Made by a program: the position numbers and the translations under genes. Shown in pieces: positions 1 to 4,736 of a stretch of 7,689 nt of DNA (its first letter is position 1; the number at the start of each line of letters is the position of its first letter). The notes beneath the pieces are model-generated. The model was not told where the DNA came from. It saw only the letters and a list, made by a program, of their open reading frames with translations, and made no database searches. The stretch comes from CAJQND01 sp051010055 (GTDB taxonomy: Bacteria > Pseudomonadota > Alphaproteobacteria > Rhizobiales > CAJQND01): positions 1-7,689 of the forward strand of contig JBPCVY010000110.1 of the NCBI GenBank assembly GCA_051010055.1, written 5' to 3'.

Positions 1-62
1 ACCCGCGGATCAATTTGGTTCCTATGGTGTTGGGAAAAACTGAAAATGAGAACTGTTCGTGT

Positions 63-184
63 AGGTCTGCTTTGGGTCATTAACGGACATTTTGGGCCAT
101 AAAGTTGATGCCCGCTTTTGCGGGCAAAGCAGACTTCATACCATAATTCGAGGAGGTCCGCTTTGTGCCAAAAACGGACAAATA
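63..184. repeat. Two copies of a short palindromic intergenic repeat (GTCYGCTTT...ACGGAC)
   Basis: Two units share the pattern AGGTC(T/C)GCTTTG, about six bases, then ACGGACA, at 63-90 and 154-181. Each unit is itself an imperfect palindrome, GTCCGCTTT against AAAACGGAC. A third half-unit, AAAGCAGAC (126-134), is the exact reverse complement of GTCTGCTTT (65-73). Repeats of this kind are, from memory, common between genes in proteobacteria; their role is not known to me. No gene is supported in 1-237. Confidence 0.55.
65..134. repeat. Nested inverted repeat with a 6-bp inner hairpin
   Basis: GTCTGCTTT (65-73) pairs perfectly with AAAGCAGAC (126-134). Just inside the right arm lies the hairpin GCCCGC-TTTT-GCGGGC (110-125). 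On either strand the inner hairpin is not followed by a run of T, so it is not a convincing intrinsic terminator. It may be part of the surrounding repeat element. Confidence 0.5.
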
Positions 185-237
185 TTGTAATTTTGAAGCT
201 TCCCTCTCAGCATTTTGCGGGATCTAAAAAACATCCC

Positions 238-375
238 TCACTCCAATCCGGTCAGCCCGACCTTCAATGTTTCACTCATACCGCTGGCCTCCATATGCAA
301 CCGCAGCCGCTGGTTATAGCCTCCGGGGGTATTCAACGCTTCTATCAGTGGGCCGCATTCATTGCAGCATAATGA
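238..375 (-). pseudogene. C-terminal scrap resembling pyrroline-5-carboxylate reductase (ProC-like)
   Basis: The minus-strand frame has 45 sense codons ending in TGA at 238-240 and contains PLIEALNTPGGYNQ, followed by helical residues with HMEASG and a GLTGLE end. Pyrroline-5-carboxylate reductases end with a helix, a (T/S)PGG motif, a further helix and a Leu/Glu-rich tail, and that order is what I see here. There is no usable upstream start: the frame is closed by a TGA at 376-378, so the N-terminal NAD(P)-binding part is missing. The scrap overlaps the integrase remnant in another frame, so the join of two unrelated pieces probably lies near 345-375. The alternative is a chance reading frame. 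The family assignment rests on one short motif and is weak. Confidence 0.3.
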
Positions 376-515
376 TCACGAGTGAGTTTCTGCTTGGGGG
401 GAAGGGTAGTGCTCAGGTGCCCGCGCCAACAGGCCGGGTTATCCCCAGACTGCTGAGCTTGTGAAAAATCCAGAGCCCCAGAGCAGCATACTTGCAATAT
501 AAATGTTTTGCTCAT
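345..515 (-). pseudogene. Remnant of a P4-type tyrosine integrase (core-binding region)
   Basis: A 56-residue minus-strand frame (ATG at 513-515, TGA at 345-347) contains LDFSQAQQ, then GDNPACWRGHL (414-446), then LPPKQKLTRDHYAAM. In phage and genomic-island integrases of the P4/DUF4102 group the end of the core-binding domain reads roughly LDWA...G-NPARWRGHL...LP...HHAAMPY, so the match covers order and spacing as well as single residues. Intact members are about 400 residues. Both the N-terminal arm-binding domain and the catalytic domain with the R-H-x-x-R and Tyr residues are absent. It is therefore a fragment without recombinase activity and marks an old integration event. The ATG is probably incidental, since the family does not start there. 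A ProC-like scrap follows immediately in another frame. Confidence 0.55.
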
Positions 516-669
516 TCCTAGCTCGGAACGACGTCATGTCGACAGCCGCGCCGGGCAAGTCAACGCCACAGGCGCTAATGCCACACATTGCAGGCGTTAA
601 AGTGGCCGAGCTTCAATTTTAACTGCTATAAAAATTCTATATCCAAGATAGCGACGGGAACAGAGCTCT

Positions 670-1491
670 TTGGAACAGTTTATCTTTAACGATGCGAACG
701 TTGGAGCGTTCATTCGCAAGGGCGATGAAGCACGGCCCGCACTTTACAGTACGGCAAAACCGGAAAAACTTGTCTCCTGTGTGATGGTTACGAGAGGTAA
801 CTTGAACATTCTTCGCCACTCGGTGAACTGTTTCCTCAATCAGTCCTATCAAAACCGGGAGCTTGTTGTTGTACTGCGTAAAACATCGCCGGAGGTTGAA
901 AGCTATTTTTCCGAAGTGAAGGAAAACGCACTGGTGCCGATTCGCGTTTTCGTCGCCCCCGGCACCTTAAGCCTTGGAGACCGCCGCAACATGTCGATCG
1001 CACGGTCACAAGGCGTATTCATTTGCACATGGGATGATGACGATCTCCATCATCCACGGTTTTTGGAATTCATGGTTGGCTACATTATGGCCAACCGCGT
1101 GGGGGCAGCATTTTTAAACCAGTTGACGATTTGGTGGCCTGCACGCAAGCGTTTTGCGCACTCGAAACTTCATTATTGGGAACAAACAATGGTAGCGCGC
1201 CGTGGCCTCGTGCCAATCTATCCGGATTCGCCCAAGCGTGAAGACACATTCGTCAAGACGGCTATTGCCCAGCAACATCTCGTTGCGCTTGTAGTTGCGC
1301 CCCATCTTTAAGTTTATTCCATCACCGGCCACAATACCTGGGACGACGAACACATGGAAGAATTGATGTCGGGCAGGGGAGCCAACCGCTGTAACGAAAA
1401 GGACTACCAAGCTATATTTGATCGGCTGGATCGCATGTACGGCATCAAGTCTTACCAAGACTATTGCCTGGCTGACACAGGTTTACATTGA
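670..1491 (+). pseudogene. Family 2 glycosyltransferase, interrupted by an in-frame stop
   Basis: The frame encodes a GT-A type glycosyltransferase that would transfer a sugar from a nucleotide-sugar donor, probably in surface polysaccharide synthesis. The N-terminal strand KLVSCVMVTRGN (about residues 33-44) is the usual nucleotide-binding start. WDDDDLHHP (121-129) holds the metal-binding DxD-type motif. KRED (189-192) supplies the acidic pair expected at the catalytic-base position. Codon 214 is TAA (1309-1311). Beyond it the same frame stays open for 59 more codons to TGA at 1489-1491, reading VYSITGHNTWDDEHMEEL and ending ADTGLH. The context ...PHL-stop-VYS fits a former Tyr codon (TAT or TAC). 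Intact length would be about 273 residues. The start is uncertain: the frame opens at 652 after a TAG, and TTG at 670 is the first plausible start, with GGGAA ten bases upstream. A 213-residue truncated product would keep the DxD and ED motifs. Confidence 0.8.
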
Positions 1492-1585
1492 GCCTGCCTC
1501 CGCCTGAAATGCGCTCACGGTAGTTTTTGTGCCGATCGACCATGGGAATTCGCACACCAGCGCGAACTGGCGTGACGCTCTAGGA

Positions 1586-1624
1586 GCGAACACTTGTGTT
1601 CGCGACAAGGGGCCAAGCGGCCCC
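1586..1624 (+). other. Two adjacent perfect hairpins (5' part of candidate RNA)
   Basis: GCGAACAC-TT-GTGTTCGC (1586-1603) is followed after five bases by GGGGCC-AAGC-GGCCCC (1609-1624). Neither is followed by a T run on the plus strand, so they are not terminators. The first, seen as DNA, is also an 18-bp near-perfect palindrome that could bind a dimeric regulator. The alphaproteobacterial LexA pattern GTTC-N7-GTTC does not fit it. Confidence 0.6.
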
Positions 1625-1746
1625 CGGCGCGGCAAGATCAACCCGAACGAGGTAACCGAGTGAGGATAAGTTGATCGTTACAAAATGCGCCGCCCATGCG
1701 GAGGCATCTCTCGACAGGGAGATTGCCGCGAGTTCAAACAACAGAA

Positions 1747-1807
1747 ATGCAGGCCGATGAGAACTGCGATCCGTAACTAATTAATTGCAGCCGTCACCGG
1801 CCTGCAT
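1747..1807 (+). other. Long hairpin with 10-bp perfect arms and an AT-rich apical loop
   Basis: ATGCAGGCCG (1747-1756) is the exact reverse complement of CGGCCTGCAT (1798-1807). The pairing continues inward after one mismatch (TGA 1758-1760 with TCA 1794-1796) and again with CTGC 1764-1767 and GCAG 1787-1790. The apical loop contains TAACTAATTAATT. It forms part of the candidate RNA. Confidence 0.6.
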
Positions 1808-1868
1808 ATGGCGACTTAACGAACCCGTTTAACGGGGCCCGACACATGTTGCTAGTCGATCAGCTTAG

Positions 1869-1986
1869 CCGGTTTGACTGCGCTCGCGGCAGTTCGTGCT
1901 TGCGCACTCACGCCTCCGCGGGGGCAGGCGAAAGCCTGGGCCGCGCTTGCGGCCTTGGCGCTATCGCACCGCACGAGGCAAACCGG
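1869..1986 (+). other. Multi-branch domain closed by an 8-bp long-range stem
   Basis: CCGGTTTG (1869-1876) and CAAACCGG (1979-1986) are exact complements. They enclose four local hairpins: 1877-1893, 1896-1907, CAGGC-GAAA-GCCTG (1925-1938) and GGCCGC-GCTT-GCGGCC (1939-1954). The last two abut with no spacer and could stack coaxially. The right arm also overlaps a competing small hairpin (1983-1994), so two folds may alternate. Confidence 0.5.
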
Positions 1987-2342
1987 AAGACCGGCTCAAA
2001 CAACGCTGGCCAGCGTCTTCACCAGGCAATCGAAACGAATTTGCCCGCCGCCGGAGCCGAAACTCCAGTGGTCAACACTCATCGCCTGCAAGCAAGCGGA
2101 TGATACTGAGCTAGCACTCAGGCAGCGTCCCCCAACGGGGATGCGGTGTGGCACAGCTGCGCCCGGTTAGTCCGGCTCCGTTCAGCCGAACACTTCGCGG
2201 CGCCACCCGCCTGCCCACATGTCCAAGACGGTCTCGAGCACGCTTCCTTTGCGGCAGGCGGTGAAGGCACTATAGGGGTGCACGGGATAGCGGGGATAAG
2301 TATTTATAGACGCCAAACACCCTATGCTCACCCCACCCCAGG

Positions 2343-2365
2343 CCCCTCCCCCTCAAGGGGAGGGG
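2343..2365. repeat. C-rich/G-rich REP-like palindrome
   Basis: CCCCTCCCC (2343-2351) pairs perfectly with GGGGAGGGG (2357-2365) across the loop CTCAA. Elements of this composition (CACCCC...CCTCCCC...GGGGAGG) are widespread intergenic repeats in bacteria. It is followed by AAAAA rather than T, so it is not a plus-strand terminator. Confidence 0.65.
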
Positions 2366-2401
2366 AAAAAGGCCCTTGCGGCTTTGGTTTGTTCCCTTGA
2401 A

Positions 2402-2487
2402 CCTCATCCCGAGCCTGTCGAGGGATGAACACACGCTCGGTGGTCGTTTCTTTTCCCTCTTCATCCCTCGTCAAGCTCGGGATGAGG
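2402..2487. repeat. REP doublet (REPIN-like): two inverted copies of a 27-bp palindromic unit
   Basis: A 27-bp unit starting CCTCATCCCGAGC lies at 2402-2428. A second copy lies in opposite orientation at 2461-2487 and differs at two positions. Each unit is itself a palindrome (TCATCCC against GGGATGA). The pair would fold into one long hairpin around a 32-bp centre. Two inverted REP units with a short spacer are the definition of a REPIN, an element normally moved by a RAYT transposase encoded elsewhere. No such gene is in the window. Confidence 0.75.
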
Positions 2488-2535
2488 GGGGGAATGGACG
2501 GTGCAAACAAAAAACACTTACTTCAAATACATGCA

Positions 2536-2570
2536 TTGACAAATCACAAATATGATCGTCCACTTCTAAA
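2536..2570 (+). promoter_or_regulatory. Possible promoter of the 99-residue gene
   Basis: A perfect TTGACA (2536-2541) lies in AT-rich DNA about 115 bases before the ATG at 2656. I find no good -10 at the usual 16-18 base spacing. TATGAT (2551-2556) is too close, and TCTAAA (2565-2570) is too far. Only the -35 resemblance is visible. Confidence 0.3.
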
Positions 2571-2626
2571 GCTTGGCCCTTAAACCAAGCGGGCTCCGTT
2601 GGTGTTGGAACCACCAAACGAAGCCC
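2571..2626 (+). promoter_or_regulatory. Two consecutive hairpins in the leader of the 99-residue gene
   Basis: GCTTGG/CCAAGC (2571-2576/2585-2590) is followed directly by a longer stem. In it GGGCT (2591-2595) pairs with AGCCC (2622-2626), and inside CGTTGGTG (2597-2604) pairs with CACCAA plus CG (2612-2620), with one bulged A. A single-stranded stretch then leads to AGGAGG at 2645. Neither hairpin is followed by T residues. The layout fits a structured 5' leader that could affect stability or translation. It matches no riboswitch I know. Confidence 0.45.
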
Positions 2627-2655
2627 TAACCAACCAACCTACTCAGGAGGCCGGA

Positions 2656-2955
2656 ATGGCTGACGAAACTGATACCACAATTACATCAACACACGAGTCC
2701 TCTCCCGCAATCACCAGCGGGGGTGAGGAATACCGCAAGCTTTGTTTTGTGGTGCAAGAGATGAACGCGAACATGCGGCACATCGAGGCCCACGTGATAA
2801 CGCTTACCCATCTCACGCGGACTATGTTGAAGTCCCAGCGCCGGGCGACTGAATTGCTCGAACGGGATGTTCATTCCATGCTGACCCTTGTCCAACGCAG
2901 CCGGCGGGAGGCGCAAAAGCACCTTCCAGCCGGGCTGTTGCCTGGCAAAGGTTAG
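2656..2955 (+). CDS. Small helical protein of unknown function (99 aa)
   Basis: I do not recognise this protein. The start is set by a perfect AGGAGG (2645-2650) five bases before ATG 2656; an in-frame TTG at 2599 would add 19 residues but has no such site and lies inside a leader hairpin. Residues 1-25 are Thr/Ser/Glu rich and probably disordered (MADETDTTITSTHESS). From about residue 26 to 90 the sequence has no Pro or Gly and a heptad-like spread of Leu, Met, Val and Ile, suggesting one or two long amphipathic helices or a coiled coil. The end is basic. It has one cysteine, no signal peptide and no membrane segment, so it is probably cytoplasmic. A structured leader precedes it and an intrinsic terminator follows, so it appears to be a single-gene unit set between REP elements. 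Confidence 0.7.
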   Translation: MADETDTTITSTHESSPAITSGGEEYRKLCFVVQEMNANMRHIEAHVITLTHLTRTMLKSQRRATELLERDVHSMLTLVQRSRREAQKHLPAGLLPGKG

Positions 2956-2983
2956 CCCCCGCACCACCACTTACAGCGCCCGG

Positions 2984-3000
2984 CACCCCCCGGGTGTTTT
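2984..3000 (+). terminator. Intrinsic terminator after the 99-residue gene
   Basis: CACCC-CCC-GGGTG (2984-2996) is followed at once by TTTT (2997-3000). It lies 29 bases past the stop codon at 2953-2955. The stem is short but GC-rich. Confidence 0.55.
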
Positions 3001-3130
3001 CTGTGTTGTGAGTTAGCAACCGGTTCCGCTTCCGCAAGATCAGCCCAGCGCAGCTGGACAAGCTGATCGCCACATAAATCCTGGGGGAGGGGCAAGGGGG
3101 GGTGAAGAACCGGTGCGGATGCAGCACGCC

Positions 3131-3232
3131 CTTCGAGACGCATCGCTGCCGCGATACTCCTCAGTACGAGGTCCGGGGGAATTGCGCCTTCCTACCTCAT
3201 GGTGAGGAGGCGCGGAAGCGCCGTCTCGAACC
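3131..3232. repeat. REP doublet of the TTCGAGACG...CTCCTCA...GAGG family
   Basis: The unit at 3131-3173 (CTTCGAGACG, variable centre, CTCCTCAGTACGAGG) recurs in opposite orientation at 3192-3232 (CCTCATGGTGAGGAGG, variable centre, CGTCTCGAACC). The centre of the second copy is a perfect hairpin, GGCGC-GGAA-GCGCC (3209-3222). This CCTCATGGTGAGGAG motif is familiar from intergenic DNA of Rhodopseudomonas/Bradyrhizobium-type genomes. The inverted pairing again gives a REPIN layout. Confidence 0.7.
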
Positions 3233-3250
3233 ATGGCGCGTGTTCGGAGA

Positions 3251-3368
3251 TTCTTTTCCCTCTTCATCCCTCGAGACGGAGGCTCTCGCCACCTCCTCGG
3301 GATGAGGATTGGGGGGGGTGTGCCCCACCCCTCTACCTCATGGTGAGGAGAGCCGAAGGCTCGTCTCA
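3251..3368. repeat. Second REP doublet, left arm a chimera of two REP families
   Basis: The right arm (3333-3368) is an inverted copy of the CCTCATGGTGAGGAG family with a hairpin centre GAGCC-GAA-GGCTC (3349-3361). The left arm begins with 23 bases (3251-3273) identical to 2448-2470, that is, the flank and half-palindrome of the other REP family (TCATCCCTCG). It then reads AGACGGAGG and ends CTCGGGATGAGG, again as in the other family. GGGATGA (3299-3305) still pairs with TCATCCC (3264-3270). Confidence 0.65.
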
Positions 3369-3386
3369 CATTACAATGAAAAACTG

Positions 3387-4405
3387 TCATTCATCTTCTT
3401 GCCTGCTGTCGCTATCAACAACATCCGATTCATCCATTATGGGAAGTTTTTGTTGGTGGGGATCTTCTGCAAAGACACGCCTCAATGATATGTCTAATAG
3501 TAGAGAAAGTTCTTTGGAAATACGTTCGGCCTCGCGAGATCTATTGCTGTACTCAAAAACGACTGGGTTTCTCGAAAGGCGATTTACAATACCAATTAGA
3601 CGCTTGATCACCTTTGGACCTGATTCAGGACCATCAGCTCTGAGTTCTCAATAAGACTCCATCATCAACTCTGCAAGCCAAGGAAACTGCTCCTTCAAAA
3701 AGCCCGCCAACACTAATAGAGCGGTTGGCGGATCATTTGTTTCGGTTACAGAAAAACTATTTCTTCGAACATCGCTGGGTGAAGTCGCCCAACCTTTTGC
3801 CGAATACTTCGTCTTCGAGAATCAAACGCAATATCAAAATTTCGCATGCGGGAATTCAATCCGCGAACTTCAGTCACCAGTTCTTCAAGCACTTCACTTT
3901 CTGGTCTTTTATGGCTGCTCCATGCTTCGTTTGGAGGCACATCCTGCATTGAAATTTCGAGCTTGGGCCATATTGCTTGCGCCGGTTTTTCGACGCTACC
4001 TTTTTCATATTGTTCCTCTGAGTTTTCGTTTATTGCTTGGGCAATTTCCATGAAGCCATTTTCCTCAAACTTTTTTGCCTGAAACTGAGACATTGGGCCG
4101 CCAAGATCACTCATCTCCAAGCCGTAAAGCAGCGGTATTACCTTGCCTTCCACCATTGATTTTGAAAGTGCGCCTGCCTCGAACAAGAGCCAGTCAGAAC
4201 TAATGTTTTCGTGTGTTACACAAATTATTCCAAATTTCGAATCCTGAAGTTCGCTTCCAACTTTCTGAGCCCATCTTTCCCCGGCCGCAATGTCACTTTC
4301 CGAAAACCATGGTTTAATATAGTTCAAAACTGGCGGCAGCCACTCTTTAAGCGCGCAGGCTAGTGCATTGCTTCTAGTGCCGCTCCAGCTGATGAATACT
4401 TTCAC
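3387..4405 (-). pseudogene. TIR-domain protein, frameshifted and with an in-frame stop
   Basis: The intact N-terminal 219 codons (GTG at 4403-4405, GGAG about ten bases upstream) encode a TIR domain. KVFISWSG (2-9) is the first strand, PWFSESDIAAGERW (32-45) the loop region, FGIICVTHENISS (58-70) a central strand, and WLLFEAGALSK (72-82) carries the WxxxE motif with Glu76 at the NADase catalytic position. TIR proteins of this kind cleave NAD+ and often act in phage defence; that role is inferred. The frame stops at 3746-3748 just after FEEIVFL, in a run of five A (3752-3756, T on the coding strand). Adding one base restores the frame into SVTETNDPPTALLVLAG and on through FPWLAELMMESY, a TGA (3648-3650, probably a former CGA Arg), ELRADGPESG, and a helical tail to TGA at 3387-3389. 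Restored length would be about 339 residues. A truncated TIR protein could still be made. Its base composition is more AT-rich than that of the operon to its right. Confidence 0.82.
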
Positions 4406-4506
4406 GATAGTTTCTCCAAAGTTTGACGCGAATTATTGGTCGTGATTCTCGGGAGCGCTTTAACTCTACTTGAAAGAAGACTAAAAAAGAGAATCTCGAT
4501 AAGATA

Positions 4507-4521
4507 GCAATTATAAATTGC
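4507..4521 (-). promoter_or_regulatory. Palindrome containing a perfect TATAAT upstream of the TIR gene
   Basis: GCAATT-ATA-AATTGC is a perfect inverted repeat. On the minus strand it contains TATAAT (4510-4515), the ideal -10 hexamer, about 105 bases before the TIR start. No matching TTGACA is visible at 16-18 bases. A symmetric site over a -10 element would suit a repressor operator. Both roles are inferred. Confidence 0.35.
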
Positions 4522-4531
4522 AATAAAGTCA

Positions 4532-4553
4532 TTTGATTTACAATTAAATCAAA
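4532..4553. repeat. AT-rich perfect inverted repeat
   Basis: TTTGATTT (4532-4539) and AAATCAAA (4546-4553) are exact complements across ACAATT. The element lies eleven bases from the GCAATT palindrome and upstream of the putative TIR -10. It is too AT-rich for a strong terminator and is more likely a protein-binding or DNA-bending site. Confidence 0.45.
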
Positions 4554-4736
4554 ACGAAAATTGGGAATTTGTGGAAAAGTGCCGGATAAGCGTAACTGCG
4601 ACGAATACAGATGGAGGTGAAACGAAATCCGCCCCTCCCGCCGACACCAGAGCCCGCCCTAAACCGGTCAAGATTTTCGGGCACACACCGGGTCGATTGG
4701 AAGGGCCGTTGGGCCCAATGAGCGGGAAATTTTATC

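Larger units (their letters stand above)
1553..2188 (+). ncRNA. Candidate large structured RNA (dense hairpin array), family unknown
   Basis: No reading frame here looks like a protein, but stems follow one another almost without gaps. Local hairpins are at 1553-1574, 1586-1603 (8 bp), 1609-1624 (6 bp), 1690-1701, 1703-1727, 1747-1807 (10 bp), 1824-1836, 1877-1893, 1896-1907, 1925-1938 (5 bp with a GAAA loop), 1939-1954 (6 bp), 1983-1994, 2003-2016, 2025-2045, 2053-2066, 2079-2103, 2106-2121, 2125-2144 (8 bp with one G-U) and 2173-2188. GATCAAC/GTTGATC (1636-1642/1670-1676) and CCGGTTTG/CAAACCGG (1869-1876/1979-1986) are longer-range stems. The plus strand is preferred because the GAAA loop is a GNRA tetraloop only in that sense. 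I found no convincing promoter or terminator. I cannot assign it to RNase P, tmRNA, 6S, SRP or a group II intron. Very large ornate RNAs such as GOLLD or ROOL occur in prophage-like settings and are worth testing. The ends are approximate. Confidence 0.45.
4406..4736. other. Divergent intergenic region between the TIR gene and the envelope operon
   Basis: This 331-base gap separates two divergently oriented genes. The half next to the TIR gene (to about 4565) is strongly AT-rich and holds two palindromes and a TATAAT on the minus strand. The half next to the operon is GC-rich with no recognisable promoter. The open frames seen here on both strands overlap the real gene at 4737 and have no protein-like content. 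Confidence 0.5.

Noticed and set aside
2..40. Possible C-terminus of a gene cut by the window edge (PADQFGSYGVGKN)
   Set aside because: Only 12-13 codons are visible and no motif is recognisable; other frames are equally open.
536..622. Plus-strand 28-codon frame MSTAAPGKSTPQALMPHIAG...
   Set aside because: There is no ribosome binding site and no similarity I recognise. It probably arises by chance upstream of the glycosyltransferase.
1114..1458. Minus-strand 114-codon frame opposite the glycosyltransferase
   Set aside because: It is the antisense shadow of a clearly recognisable GT2 gene that continues past its internal stop.
1586..1603. LexA-type SOS box
   Set aside because: The palindrome has GAAC-N6-GTTC, which fits neither the alphaproteobacterial GTTC-N7-GTTC direct repeat nor the Gram-positive GAAC-N4-GTTC site.
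1720..1745. tRNA T-arm-like GAGTTCAAAC
   Set aside because: There is no matching T stem, acceptor stem or anticodon arm around it.
1846..2170. Overlapping plus-strand open frames of 72-98 codons
   Set aside because: They overlap one another in all three frames, are rich in Ala, Pro and Arg as expected from GC-rich non-coding DNA, have no ribosome binding site, and coincide with the dense hairpins.
2182..2331. Minus-strand frame of 49 codons ending VLETVLDMWAGGWRREVFG
   Set aside because: It looks protein-like at the end, but I recognise no family, it has no usable ribosome binding site, and it touches the last hairpin of the RNA candidate. A profile search of this frame would settle it.
3012..3077. 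Plus-strand tail reading FRKISPAQLDKLIAT
   Set aside because: It resembles the end of a gene, but only 21 codons are open after a TGA and it begins right after a terminator. That is too short to support.
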